A stretch of 64,000 bases of DNA from Gammaproteobacteria bacterium (GTDB taxonomy: Bacteria; Pseudomonadota; Gammaproteobacteria; Eutrophobiales; Eutrophobiaceae), in NCBI GenBank assembly GCA_028279365.1, contig JANQNX010000016.1, positions 1 to 64,000 of the forward strand, read 5' to 3'. Below the pieces are notes generated by a model, which saw only the letters and a list, made by a program, of their open reading frames with translations, was not told where the DNA came from and did no database searches. This document shows, one piece after another, positions 1 to 7,688 of the stretch; positions within the stretch are counted from its first letter, which is position 1, and each line of letters starts with the position of its first letter. The translations under genes were made by a program, and so were the position numbers.

Positions 1-642
1 ACAACCCGTCATGACTTTATCTTTAATCGGATGTGCCGCATTGGTGTTGGTCATACCAGAAGCAGGGCCTACGCCACGACCTTCCATGACATTAGGGCCT
101 TCAGTAATCTCGCCACCATTTTTTGTGCTCCAATTGACTTTACCGGTCTTGGCATCAAGCGCAATCAAAGTGCTGTCGTTCTGTTGCAGGTAGATCTGAC
201 CCATTGAATAACCTAAACCACGGTTAACGATGTCACAACACATCACTGGAACGGTTTCAGCTTCGTCTTGTTGTGGCTCGTGAAACCAGACAATCGTCAG
301 CGTATCCAGGTTGATTGCGAATACGTCGTTAGGGAATGAAGAATGGATATATAAAGTATCATGTGGCAAGCCAGTTGCGCTTGTTGGTAATACCAAAGGA
401 CCACCTTCATGGCCTTGTAAACGACCAGTTGAAAAAGTCCAGGCAGTCACGATTTTGCTGACATTCCCTCTGTTAATTTGATCTAACTCGGTATAACGCC
501 AGTTGTTGTAGTCACCACCAGGATAAGCCCAATAATTAGGATCTGCGATCAGCTTACGCACTTCATCGTTCGCTACCACTGATGCAGAAAGACCTAATGC
601 CAATACGGCAACGAGCCATTTCTTGATTAATAATTTACTCAT
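1..642 (-). CDS. PQQ-dependent methanol dehydrogenase, XoxF/MxaF type (5' part, cut by window edge)
   Basis: An open reading frame runs from ATG at 642 to the window edge, 214 codons with no stop. The product starts with a signal peptide (residues 1-25, ending in SVVA) and matches the N-terminal half of large quinoprotein methanol dehydrogenases. Visible marks are the early DYNNWRYTELDQIN block, WTFSTGRLQGHEGGPLV, FPNDVFAINLD, and the vicinal disulfide motif PVMCCDIVNRG that contacts PQQ in this family. These enzymes act in the periplasm and pass electrons to a cytochrome c. The start is well supported by a GAGGAGGAGG ribosome site directly upstream. The lanthanide/calcium-discriminating Asp region lies beyond the edge, so XoxF versus MxaF cannot be settled; the N-terminal blocks look XoxF-like. 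It is divergent from the gene at 1161. Confidence 0.88.
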   Translation of the reverse strand, partial: MSKLLIKKWLVAVLALGLSASVVANDEVRKLIADPNYWAYPGGDYNNWRYTELDQINRGNVSKIVTAWTFSTGRLQGHEGGPLVLPTSATGLPHDTLYIHSSFPNDVFAINLDTLTIVWFHEPQQDEAETVPVMCCDIVNRGLGYSMGQIYLQQNDSTLIALDAKTGKVNWSTKNGGEITEGPNVMEGRGVGPASGMTNTNAAHPIKDKVMTGC

Positions 643-812
643 AACCTCCTCCTCATAAGTAGGTTGATTGATATTTGATCTCTTTTTTTATTAAACACTT
701 CGGCTTTTGAGATCAGAAAAGCCAAATCTAATTCTGATTGAACACTTTGTTAAATATATTTTTATTTTATAAGGCGCTGACTTATTGCGCTTAACTCATC
801 TCCTCAAATTAA

Positions 813-838
813 TTCGGACATGGATACCCATGTCCGAA
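813..838. other. Perfect inverted repeat, 11-bp arms, 4-nt loop
   Basis: TTCGGACATGG and CCATGTCCGAA are exact reverse complements separated by ATAC. There is no T-run on either side, so it is not a typical intrinsic terminator. It sits about 170 bases upstream of the methanol dehydrogenase start and 30 bases upstream of a strong AGAGGAG site. It could be an operator for a dimeric regulator or a leader hairpin. Confidence 0.6.
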
Positions 839-867
839 CCTTAACCAACAAACTTAGAAGAGGAGTC

Positions 868-972
868 ATGAGATTTAAATTGTCACAGACTTTGTTGGCA
901 TATTTACTCCGACAAGCAGGCATTGAAATATCTATGAAGAACGGTCGAATTACTACGGGAAAAATTCCTTAA
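868..972 (+). CDS. Possible small ORF (34 aa), doubtful
   Basis: ATG at 868 follows AGAAGAGGAG closely (only about two bases from the end of AGGAG to the ATG, shorter than usual). It opens a 34-codon frame starting MRFKLSQTLLAYLLRQAG and ending at TAA 970-972. The peptide would be short, basic and amphipathic, with no recognised domain. Its 3' end overlaps the first GGGAAAAATTCCT motif, which argues that part of the sequence is constrained as a protein-binding site rather than as code. It may be a leader peptide or a chance ORF behind a purine-rich stretch. Confidence 0.25.
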   Translation: MRFKLSQTLLAYLLRQAGIEISMKNGRITTGKIP

Positions 973-1114
973 AATCTGACCTAGGCAAATTAAGGGAAAA
1001 ATTCCTAAACTATTTACCCCTTTTTTCCTGTAAAAGTCAGGAACACCGATATATTCAATAACATGCATCAATATAACTTGACGAATTACTATTAAGAACT
1101 CGGGAAAAACTCCG
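957..1114. promoter_or_regulatory. Cluster of GGGAAAAATTCCT-like motifs
   Basis: Copies are at 957-969 (GGGAAAAATTCCT), 994-1006 (identical) and 1102-1114 (GGGAAAAACTCCG). The GGAA-N3-TTCC core is an inverted repeat, as expected for a dimeric DNA-binding protein. Further copies occur at 8258-8270 (AGGAAAAATTCCT) and, degenerate, at 1920-1932 upstream of the ExaA-type gene. Placement at promoters of quinoprotein-associated genes suggests one regulon; the cognate factor is unknown. Confidence 0.5.
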
Positions 1115-1160
1115 TATGAATTTTATTCATTTTCACAAGATTATATTTCGCTGAGTGCCT

Positions 1161-1565
1161 ATGATAAGTGTCATGACGTATATGCATAAACTACGAATCA
1201 AGAATGCTGTAATTCCATTTATTTTTATCGGTTCACTGTCAATTAGCTCCCATGCAGAAGATAAAACTGAGATCGACATTGCTGACATACCTAGCAGTGT
1301 GACCGAGGCAGCGAAATTCATCGTCAATGGAATTAAGTTTGAAAAAGCCGAACTGAAAAGAATCGGTAAAAATTATGAATATGCATTAGACGGCATTGCC
1401 AACGAAGAACAATATGAAGTTGAAATCACGACGGATAAAGATAAAAACATTATCAACATTAAAATTGAGAGTGTATTAGAGCTCGAAGACGACAATGACA
1501 AACCGATTAATGCTTCCAAAGAATTGAAAAAATCACAAGAATTCGCCCAGCAAGAGAACAGTTAA
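1161..1565 (+). CDS. Small periplasmic PepSY-like protein
   Basis: A protein of about 134 residues with an N-terminal signal peptide (hydrophobic stretch ending SSHAED). The mature part is small and acidic, with alternating beta-type segments (EYALDG, QYEVEITTDKDKNII) resembling PepSY-like or beta-lactamase-inhibitor-like periplasmic domains. The tail is charged and Gln/Glu rich. No catalytic residues are evident. Possible starts are GTG 1155 and ATGs at 1161, 1173 and 1182; none has a strong ribosome site, and all give an export signal. A GGGAAAAACTCCG motif lies about 50 bases upstream and a strong terminator just downstream, so it is probably a single-gene unit. The function is not known. 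Confidence 0.7.
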   Translation: MISVMTYMHKLRIKNAVIPFIFIGSLSISSHAEDKTEIDIADIPSSVTEAAKFIVNGIKFEKAELKRIGKNYEYALDGIANEEQYEVEITTDKDKNIINIKIESVLELEDDNDKPINASKELKKSQEFAQQENS

Positions 1566-1590
1566 TCGTTCCCCTCCCTATATAGTTTCA

Positions 1591-1615
1591 CGGCGCAGCT
1601 TGCGTCGTTTTTTTT
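1591..1615 (+). terminator. Intrinsic terminator
   Basis: The stem CGGCGCA/TGCGTCG (one G-T pair, loop GCT) is followed by eight T residues. It lies 26 bases after the stop codon of the small periplasmic protein. Confidence 0.85.
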
Positions 1616-2026
1616 ATGCCTGATTCTGATTCAATAACTATTGAATTCTTTAGATTGGTAACGAACATAGACAGAAAGTGATATATAAAAAAATATAAGC
1701 TCATCAATAATAGAATTCAGTTAACAGAAAATAATCATAAAAAAATTTAAAAAATATTTTCAAGACCACTTCTAATATATTTAACGTAGCCATTTATTGA
1801 CGTAATTAACTTATGTGTAAGTAAGCTTCGATGATGCATATCATGTAGCAAATTGCAACATTCCCAAAAAAACACAGGATATTTTCCACCAAATAATATT
1901 TACAGTTCCTTACTTTGCTGGGAGAACTTCTTGTTCGAATAAACAGCATAGATTTAAAAAAAATAAAAACGTATAAATTTAGCGGCAAAAAAAAGTAACT
2001 ATATTAACAAGAACGGAGGAATAACA
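1616..2026. other. AT-rich intergenic region upstream of the ExaA-type gene
   Basis: About 410 very AT-rich bases with no credible gene. A degenerate copy of the GGGAAAAATTCCT motif (GGGAGAACTTCTT, 1920-1932) lies about 95 bases upstream of the dehydrogenase start. A good ribosome site (CGGAGGA, about 2014-2020) precedes ATG 2027. The promoter for the dehydrogenase is presumably here, but no confident -35/-10 or sigma-54 element was identified. Confidence 0.5.
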
Positions 2027-3961
2027 ATGACTATGACAAAGTCAAAACATAAGTCATTGCCATTTGCATATGCCGTGTTCACGGCATGCCTTACTGCAAG
2101 TGCAATGCTATCCGCTCCCGCGCATGCTGTAACGAAAGTGACGTGGGAAAAAATCATGATGGACGAACACACACCCAATGACGTCCTGACTTATGGCTTG
2201 GGCCTAAAGGCGCAACGCCATAGCAGTCTTAATAAAATTAATGCTAACAACGTTGGTACGTTGAAACCAAAATGGTCTTTCTCTTTTGGCGATGAAAAAC
2301 AACGAGGCCAGGAGAGTCAGGCTCTGATTCATGATGGTATTATCTATATAACCGGTTCTTATTCACGCATGTTTGCATTGGATGCACGCACCGGTAAAAG
2401 ACTTTGGCAATACACTGCCAGATTACCTGAAGACATTCGCCCTTGTTGCGACGTTGTTAACCGTGGTGCTGCAATCTATGACGATAAGGTGTTCATGGGT
2501 TTACTGGATGCTTCGGTTGTCGCGCTGAATAAAGACACGGGAGAAGTTGTCTGGAAAGAAAAGTTTGGTGACCACACGGCTGGTTACACCATGACAGGTG
2601 CACCTTTTATCGTAAAGGATCAAAAAACAGGTAAAGTTCTTTTAATACACGGTTCATCAGGTGACGAGTTTGGTGTAGTCGGTAAACTGTTTGCTCGTGA
2701 TCCACAAACCGGAAAAGAAATCTGGATGCGTCCTTTTGTTGAAGGCCATATGGGCAGATTGAATGGTAAGGACTCAACCCATACCGGTAATGCAAAAGCG
2801 CCATCCTGGCCTGATGGTGATTATAATGACACAGGCAAAGTGGAAGCATGGAGTCATGGCGGCGGTGCACCTTGGCAAACCGCTACATTTGACGTTGAAA
2901 CAAACACTATCGTTGTTGGTACAGGTAACCCGGCTCCCTGGAATACCTGGAAACGAACTGGGCCCGACAAAGATCCTGGTAACTGGGATAGCCTTTATAC
3001 CTCAGGTCAGGCATACCTTGATCCGACAACTGGTGAAATGGTCGGCTTCTTTCAGCATACTCCAAACGACGCATGGGATTATTCTGGTAATAACGAAATT
3101 ATCCTGTTTGATTACAAAGATCCAAAGACCGGTAAGACAATCAAAGCCGGGGCTCATGCTGATCGAAACGGTTTCTTATTTATCACCGACCGTGAAAAAC
3201 TCACCAAGCGCGGTGCTAAAAAACCCAATAAGCCTACTTCATTAATTGCTGCTCACCCATTTGTTCCAGGTATTACCTGGGCTAAGGGCTTTGATCTGAA
3301 AACAGGCCGACCAATTGTTAATTACGATCAATACCCACCAGAACCAGCGAAAGGTGAAAAACAAGGTAAAAAGATTCAAGTGACGCCTAACTTCCTGGGT
3401 GGAAAAAACTGGAATCCGATGTCTTATCATCCTGATACAGGTTTATTTTATATCCCCTCTAACCATTGGTCTGAAGATTACTGGACAGAAAATGTGACCT
3501 ATAAAAAAGGGGCAGCTTACCTGGGCCAGGGCTTTCGTATTCATCGTCAGTTCGATGACCATATCGGTTCTTTAAAAGCGATGGATCCATTAACTGGCGA
3601 AACCGTTTGGGAACACAGAGAGAAACTTCCTCTTTGGTCAGGCACACTAACCACTAAAGGTAACCTTATCTTTACTGGTACCAGTGATGGTTTTGTCAAA
3701 GCATTCGATGCGACTAATGGTGAAGAACTATGGGCCTTCCAAACTGGCTCAGGTGTTGTTTCTATACCCATTACCTGGGAAATGGCCGGTAAACAATATA
3801 TCGGTATCGCTTCTGGTTATGGTGGTGCGGTTCCACTCTGGGGTGGTGATGTTGCTGACCTAACTAAGAAAGTGACACAGGGTGGTTCCTTTTGGGTGTT
3901 TGAATTACCAGAAAATATAGCCACAACAGTAACACCTTCAGAAGATGTTGCTGCAAATTAA
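2027..3961 (+). CDS. exaA: PQQ-dependent alcohol dehydrogenase, ExaA/PedE type (calcium class)
   Basis: A periplasmic quinoprotein of 644 residues that oxidises primary alcohols (ethanol class) and donates electrons to a c-type cytochrome. The signal peptide covers about residues 1-34 (ending PAHA). The eight-bladed propeller has tryptophan-docking repeats such as ALDARTGKRLW, and the vicinal disulfide RPCCDVVNRG occurs near residue 140. The active-site block NDAWDYSGNNE (about 350) has catalytic Asp in WDY. The residue two positions later is Ser, not the Asp of lanthanide enzymes (XoxF, PedH), so this enzyme is expected to use calcium, as ExaA/PedE do. Length is normal. It forms its own unit, closed by a strong terminator. 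The cytochrome and accessory genes downstream are its likely partners. Confidence 0.92.
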   Translation: MTMTKSKHKSLPFAYAVFTACLTASAMLSAPAHAVTKVTWEKIMMDEHTPNDVLTYGLGLKAQRHSSLNKINANNVGTLKPKWSFSFGDEKQRGQESQALIHDGIIYITGSYSRMFALDARTGKRLWQYTARLPEDIRPCCDVVNRGAAIYDDKVFMGLLDASVVALNKDTGEVVWKEKFGDHTAGYTMTGAPFIVKDQKTGKVLLIHGSSGDEFGVVGKLFARDPQTGKEIWMRPFVEGHMGRLNGKDSTHTGNAKAPSWPDGDYNDTGKVEAWSHGGGAPWQTATFDVETNTIVVGTGNPAPWNTWKRTGPDKDPGNWDSLYTSGQAYLDPTTGEMVGFFQHTPNDAWDYSGNNEIILFDYKDPKTGKTIKAGAHADRNGFLFITDREKLTKRGAKKPNKPTSLIAAHPFVPGITWAKGFDLKTGRPIVNYDQYPPEPAKGEKQGKKIQVTPNFLGGKNWNPMSYHPDTGLFYIPSNHWSEDYWTENVTYKKGAAYLGQGFRIHRQFDDHIGSLKAMDPLTGETVWEHREKLPLWSGTLTTKGNLIFTGTSDGFVKAFDATNGEELWAFQTGSGVVSIPITWEMAGKQYIGIASGYGGAVPLWGGDVADLTKKVTQGGSFWVFELPENIATTVTPSEDVAAN

Positions 3962-4017
3962 GCACTAAGGACTCAAAACTTAGGACACCTCCTCAAAGTT
4001 ATCTTAAGTGCAACATT

Positions 4018-4055
4018 ATTAGCAGGGCTATAACTATAGCCCTGCTAATTTTTTT
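4018..4055 (+). terminator. Strong intrinsic terminator after the alcohol dehydrogenase
   Basis: A perfect 15-bp stem (ATTAGCAGGGCTATA and its complement) with a 2-base loop (AC) is followed by a T-run. It separates the dehydrogenase from the downstream accessory operon. Confidence 0.95.
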
Positions 4056-4106
4056 AACTTTGCTTTGAAACCTTAGTCATAAATTAAACCCCCAGGTTAA
4101 GCCGTC

Positions 4107-4715
4107 ATGCTCAATAAACATAAAATAATTGCATTCATTTCGGGAGTTTTTTTCTCACTACTATCATTTCATGGAATTGCTTATGAAATCATAAAAAATG
4201 AGCAATCAAGACCCGACCCATGGATAGTCAATGGCTGCGAAATCAAGCCAGGCACAGTTTGCCAAAACGTTGATTTTCGCTTTGCGGATTTAAAAAATGC
4301 CGATTTATCAAATTCAGATTTAAGAGGTGTGAATCTGACTCGCGCTGATTTACGCGGAGCTAAATTTATCGGCGCTGACTTATCAGGCGCCACGCTTGAG
4401 TCAGCCGATTTACGTTTCTCAAATTTAAAAAACGCCAAGTTTATTAAATCAAGTCTTCGCGGCGCCAATCTAGAATTTGCCCGAGCGATCAAGGCAAACA
4501 TGGAACAGGCAGATCTTACCGCCGCAAACCTTGAGATGGTTCGCGCTAACCGAATCCAATTAGTTGGTGCAAAAATAATCAATACTAACTTACAAGAAAC
4601 AAAACTGTATGAGGCCAATCTGTCGAATGCAGTCATGGAAGGCGCAAAAATCACCTATACCATTTTTCAGGGCGCTTTTATGGAGGGGTGTGAAGGCTGC
4701 CCACATGATTGGTAA
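4107..4715 (+). CDS. Exported pentapeptide-repeat protein
   Basis: A 202-residue protein with a signal peptide (about 1-25, ending GIAYE) followed by about 20 pentapeptide repeats of the A(D/N)LxX type, for example FADLKNADLSNSDLRGVNL. These predict a right-handed quadrilateral beta-helix. The C-terminus carries CEGCPHDW and the N-terminal mature part two more Cys (NGCEIKPGTVCQ), suggesting disulfide capping in the periplasm. It is the first gene of a packed run ending with the metallohydrolase at 7659, with which it is presumably co-expressed. Its role in quinoprotein metabolism is not known; a scaffold role is a guess. Confidence 0.85.
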   Translation: MLNKHKIIAFISGVFFSLLSFHGIAYEIIKNEQSRPDPWIVNGCEIKPGTVCQNVDFRFADLKNADLSNSDLRGVNLTRADLRGAKFIGADLSGATLESADLRFSNLKNAKFIKSSLRGANLEFARAIKANMEQADLTAANLEMVRANRIQLVGAKIINTNLQETKLYEANLSNAVMEGAKITYTIFQGAFMEGCEGCPHDW

Positions 4716-5175
4716 CGGCAATAAAAAACATGCTTTTTTCACATTATTACTGCTGATTAAACTCATGATGTTGTCCGTTAACAATGTGAATGCAAATAGC
4801 TCTGATACAGCATTGAAAACGATTGATGCTGCTACCGCTTTTCAACAATGCCGCTCCATAAACAACGACAAGGAAAGGCTCAACTGTTATGACCTGAAAG
4901 CCAAACGATTCGCTCCTCCCACCTATCAGGGGAAACTGAGCATGGAGACAGATATATTCAGCCTGACAAAACCGCATACATTGAGATATCAAAGTAATGG
5001 CGTGATCTTCGTGCTGTATTTACGTGATGGAGATGGCAACGTCTTACAAAATCTTCATATAGGTGGTCGAGGTGAAGATGAATTCGTCATTAATCAACCG
5101 GGAAACTACTCGCTAAAAATAGATGGCAGTGCCGGTTGGTCAATTTGGTTGGAACCTATCACAAAAAAACAATAA
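4705..5175 (+). CDS. Secreted protein of unknown function in the quinoprotein operon
   Basis: The chosen start is ATG 4705, which overlaps the end of the pentapeptide gene by 11 bases and gives a 156-residue protein with a clean signal peptide (ending NVNAN). The frame is open further upstream, but that part lies inside the preceding gene. The mature part begins with a QQCRSINNDKERLNCYD segment, a two-Cys motif seen in many exported proteobacterial proteins. A beta-rich domain follows (residues about 65-150) that resembles a pre-peptidase or C2-like sandwich (NYSLKIDGSAGWSIWLEPI). No enzyme motif was recognised. Confidence 0.7.
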   Translation: MIGNGNKKHAFFTLLLLIKLMMLSVNNVNANSSDTALKTIDAATAFQQCRSINNDKERLNCYDLKAKRFAPPTYQGKLSMETDIFSLTKPHTLRYQSNGVIFVLYLRDGDGNVLQNLHIGGRGEDEFVINQPGNYSLKIDGSAGWSIWLEPITKKQ

Positions 5176-5193
5176 TTGATCTGGAGTATAAAC

Positions 5194-5619
5194 ATGAAAC
5201 TAACATCAACACTTTCCTTAAGTTTTTTATTAATTGGCATCGCGGTCAGTTCAACCAGTTATGCACATGGTGATGGTGCACCACAGCCGGTTGACACAGC
5301 CGGACTGGAGCCACTAGGAGAAGAATGGTTAACAAAAAATCCATACAGAGATAATGAAGTCGCGATAGAAATTGGCGCATCCGGCTATAACTCAAACTGT
5401 GCCCGCTGCCATGGACTTGATGCAAAATCAGGCGGTATTGCACCAGACCTGCGCTATCTTGAGGTGAATGCTGAAGGCGATGAATGGTTTATTTATCGTA
5501 TACGTAATGGCGCGGTTCGCAATGGCGTCACCTATATGCCGAAATTTGAAGGCTTGATTAGTCAGGAAGCAATGTGGGCAATTCGTACTTATATAGATTC
5601 ATTAGATGAAGATTCATGA
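5194..5619 (+). CDS. pedF: Cytochrome c-550, PedF/ExaB-like electron acceptor
   Basis: A 141-residue periplasmic monohaem cytochrome. A signal peptide (1-24, ending SYAHG) precedes the class I haem site CARCHG (about residue 70). GGIAPDLR follows, and the distal Met ligand lies in GVTYMPKFEG. The spacing and the RNGAVRNGVTYMP block match the cytochrome c-550 family that accepts electrons from PQQ ethanol dehydrogenases in Pseudomonas. ATG 5194 has CTGGAG eight bases upstream; an in-frame TTG at 5176 is less likely. It is probably the direct partner of the dehydrogenase at 2027-3961. Confidence 0.9.
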   Translation: MKLTSTLSLSFLLIGIAVSSTSYAHGDGAPQPVDTAGLEPLGEEWLTKNPYRDNEVAIEIGASGYNSNCARCHGLDAKSGGIAPDLRYLEVNAEGDEWFIYRIRNGAVRNGVTYMPKFEGLISQEAMWAIRTYIDSLDEDS

Positions 5620-5938
5620 TTACAGAAGACTAAGTCTTAAGGTTCTCATTTTTATCATGCTAATGCCTATGATGAATTCTGCACTGGCCGAGATCAACGA
5701 CTATTATATTCGACGTCTGATTGTTTATCAGTCCGATTGCAAACTGGACGAGTTAATCCGGGTTGAACTGAAAAGCTCGAGTGAATTTCATGCGACATGT
5801 CTAAACGTGTCTTTCTACCCGGATGGTCTGGAAATCTTGTGCAGCGACAACACGGATAATTCAAGCTGCAAAGTCAAAACCGAGAGTAAGGCGTTTAATA
5901 GTCTCGAGCTCCTGCGTCAGGACAATGAGCGCAACTAG
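5606..5938 (+). CDS. Small exported protein, unknown
   Basis: A 110-residue protein overlapping the cytochrome gene by 14 bases and ending exactly where the next ORF starts. Residues 1-29 form a signal peptide (MLMPMMNSALAE). The mature part contains four or five Cys (SDCKLDELIRVEL, HATCLNVSFYPDG, ILCSDNTDNSSCK), consistent with disulfides in the periplasm. No domain was recognised. Translational coupling with the cytochrome and the SoxYZ-like carrier ties it to quinoprotein function. Confidence 0.65.
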   Translation: MKIHDYRRLSLKVLIFIMLMPMMNSALAEINDYYIRRLIVYQSDCKLDELIRVELKSSSEFHATCLNVSFYPDGLEILCSDNTDNSSCKVKTESKAFNSLELLRQDNERN

Positions 5939-6742
5939 ATGAGAGGCTTGCCTACATATATTTATGGTGAATGGCCAAAGATACGACACTGCTTAATTGC
6001 TATAGTAATAACTTTGTTGCCAACGGTCTTGCACGCAACGTCATCGACAGTTGATCCACTGGACTCACCTGGATGGGCATTCATGCATGAGCAGATATTG
6101 AACAAGGAACCTGTTGTATTCGACGATCGAATTAATATACAGGTTCCGGATTTTGCTGAAGACCCAATGAATGTGCCGGTATCCGTTGAAATAAATGGAA
6201 TCAATGATATCGCTGAAATAAGAGTGTTTGCTGATCTAAACCCGATACAAAAAATTCTGGTATTCAAACCATTACATATCAAACCCTATATTGCCTTTCG
6301 TTTTAAAGTCGAACAGGCAACACCAGTCAGGGCAGCAGTTAAAACGAATGATGGAAGCTGGTATGTGGGTGGGCGCTGGCTGGAAGCCGCCGGTGGTGGC
6401 TGCACCGCACCAGGTACCGGCACGCTGATACCTGACTGGCAAGACAAGTTATTAAACGTGACATCTCGTGTCAAAATGAATGATGCCTATATCGGGCGAC
6501 TACGATTCAAGATAAAACACCCGATGGACACGGGTCTTGCTGATGGCATCCCTGAATTTTATATTAAAAAATATGCCTTGCTCGATGAATCAAAGCGGGA
6601 AATAGCCATCGTCGAGACCTTCCAGCCTGTTAGTGAAGATCCGGTATTCAGTTTTGATATCTATGATGCCAAAACGTCATCCATTGAACTCATCGGCATG
6701 GATAACAATGGAAACAAGTTAGAGGCGTTGATAAGGCAGTGA
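5939..6742 (+). CDS. Quinoprotein dehydrogenase-associated SoxYZ-like carrier
   Basis: A 267-residue exported protein. After a hydrophobic signal (about 15-35), the first half resembles SoxY (DPMNVPVSVEINGINDIAEIRVFADLNP) and the second half SoxZ (RLRFKIKHPMDTGL). The swinging-arm region reads AAGGGCTAPG, so the carrier Cys near residue 155 is kept, although it is internal because the two halves are fused. This matches the SoxYZ-like carrier described beside PQQ dehydrogenases and the metallohydrolase of the quinoprotein relay family. It lies in the periplasm; the cargo is unknown. It abuts the upstream ORF and overlaps the downstream one (GTGA). Confidence 0.85.
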   Translation: MRGLPTYIYGEWPKIRHCLIAIVITLLPTVLHATSSTVDPLDSPGWAFMHEQILNKEPVVFDDRINIQVPDFAEDPMNVPVSVEINGINDIAEIRVFADLNPIQKILVFKPLHIKPYIAFRFKVEQATPVRAAVKTNDGSWYVGGRWLEAAGGGCTAPGTGTLIPDWQDKLLNVTSRVKMNDAYIGRLRFKIKHPMDTGLADGIPEFYIKKYALLDESKREIAIVETFQPVSEDPVFSFDIYDAKTSSIELIGMDNNGNKLEALIRQ

Positions 6743-7659
6743 GGATACGACGGGTTCTACTGCTTTTGTTGTTTTACAACACGACATTCGCTGGCGCGCT
6801 TGATTACCAACTAACACCGATCAAGGTAAGCGATGATATTTATATGTTCAAAGGTTTAAAGCAGGATTTTACGCCATCTAATGGTGGCAATATTGTTAAC
6901 ACCGGTTTTATTGTTACTTCTCAAGGTGTCGTCGTTATCGATACGGGGCCGTCTTATTTATATGGAAAACAAATGCGTGCTGCCATTGGTAAAGTGACAG
7001 ATAAACCCATTATAAAAGTCCTGATTACGCATCATCATCCCGATCACTTCCTTGGTTCACAAGCGTTTAGTGATGTCCCTATTTACGCATTAAGTTCGAC
7101 CATAAAAGCGATTGAAATGGAAATCGCTTCTCTACTCACTAATATGTATCGACTGGCAGGAGAATGGATGCGCGGTACTGAGGAAACTCCCGAACTTTTT
7201 CAAGCATTGAACCTATCCGAGGAAAAGCTTGGCAATCACCAACTGCAGTATTTATCAGTCAGCGGCCACACCAATTCGGATTTGATGGTGTATGTTAAAG
7301 AACAAAAAGTATTATTCAGTGGCGATGTCGTTTTTTACAACCGGGCATTGACAACGCCGCATGCCCTGCCAACCGAATGGTTGGCGACCTTGGATATGAT
7401 TCAGGCGATGGATGTCGATTTTATCGTACCCGGACATGGAGATATTTCCAAGCGTGAGGTAGCTGTCATACAAACTGCGGATTATCTTAATTGGTTGGAA
7501 CATATTATTTCGAATGCAGTACGTGACGGGCTGGATATGAACGAAGCATTAAACATACAAATACCTGAGCGTTTTCACGGACTCGCTGTGTTAAACGCTG
7601 AGTTCTCACGTTCTGTCTCGCATCTCTACCCGGCTTACGAAGAGATATTCTTTAAATGA
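6739..7659 (+). CDS. Quinoprotein relay system zinc metallohydrolase (SoxH-like, metallo-beta-lactamase fold)
   Basis: A 306-residue exported metallo-beta-lactamase-fold protein. The signal peptide is near residues 1-20. The metal motif THHHPDHFLGS (about 95-105) has the H-x-H-x-D-H pattern. Further ligands are in VSGHTNSD, LFSGDVVF and VPGHGD. It starts at GTG 6739, overlapping the stop of the SoxYZ-like gene (GTGA), so translation is coupled. Relatives are found specifically with PQQ dehydrogenases, cytochrome c-550 and the SoxYZ-like carrier; the substrate is not established. It is the last gene of the operon. Confidence 0.85.
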   Translation: MRIRRVLLLLLFYNTTFAGALDYQLTPIKVSDDIYMFKGLKQDFTPSNGGNIVNTGFIVTSQGVVVIDTGPSYLYGKQMRAAIGKVTDKPIIKVLITHHHPDHFLGSQAFSDVPIYALSSTIKAIEMEIASLLTNMYRLAGEWMRGTEETPELFQALNLSEEKLGNHQLQYLSVSGHTNSDLMVYVKEQKVLFSGDVVFYNRALTTPHALPTEWLATLDMIQAMDVDFIVPGHGDISKREVAVIQTADYLNWLEHIISNAVRDGLDMNEALNIQIPERFHGLAVLNAEFSRSVSHLYPAYEEIFFK

Positions 7660-7688
7660 TGCAAGACTATCTTTGTGGCGTTATAGAA

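Larger units (their letters stand above)
643..1160. promoter_or_regulatory. Divergent regulatory region with hairpin, repeated GGGAAAAATTCC motif and a possible 34-codon ORF
   Basis: About 520 bases separate the partial methanol dehydrogenase (leftward) from the small secreted protein (rightward). The region contains a perfect 11-bp inverted repeat at 813-838, three copies of a GGGAAAAATTCCT-like motif (957-969, 994-1006, and a weaker 1102-1114), and a short ORF at 868-972. No conventional full-length gene is visible. The motif copies are candidate sites for a regulator of the quinoprotein genes; the regulator itself is not in the window. Confidence 0.6.

Noticed and set aside
11-193. Plus-strand 60-aa frame at the left edge
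   Set aside because: Lies antisense within the partial methanol dehydrogenase, whose minus-strand frame is clearly coding.
1806-1988. 60-aa minus-strand frame upstream of the alcohol dehydrogenase
   Set aside because: Lies in AT-rich promoter DNA, lacks a ribosome site and shows no domain.
2607-3771. Several frames of 60-160 aa inside the alcohol dehydrogenase gene
   Set aside because: All overlap a well-conserved PQQ enzyme and have no ribosome sites or recognisable domains.
4181-4654. 157-aa minus-strand frame in the pentapeptide gene
   Set aside because: A repeat artefact: the antisense of repeated pentapeptide codons stays open.
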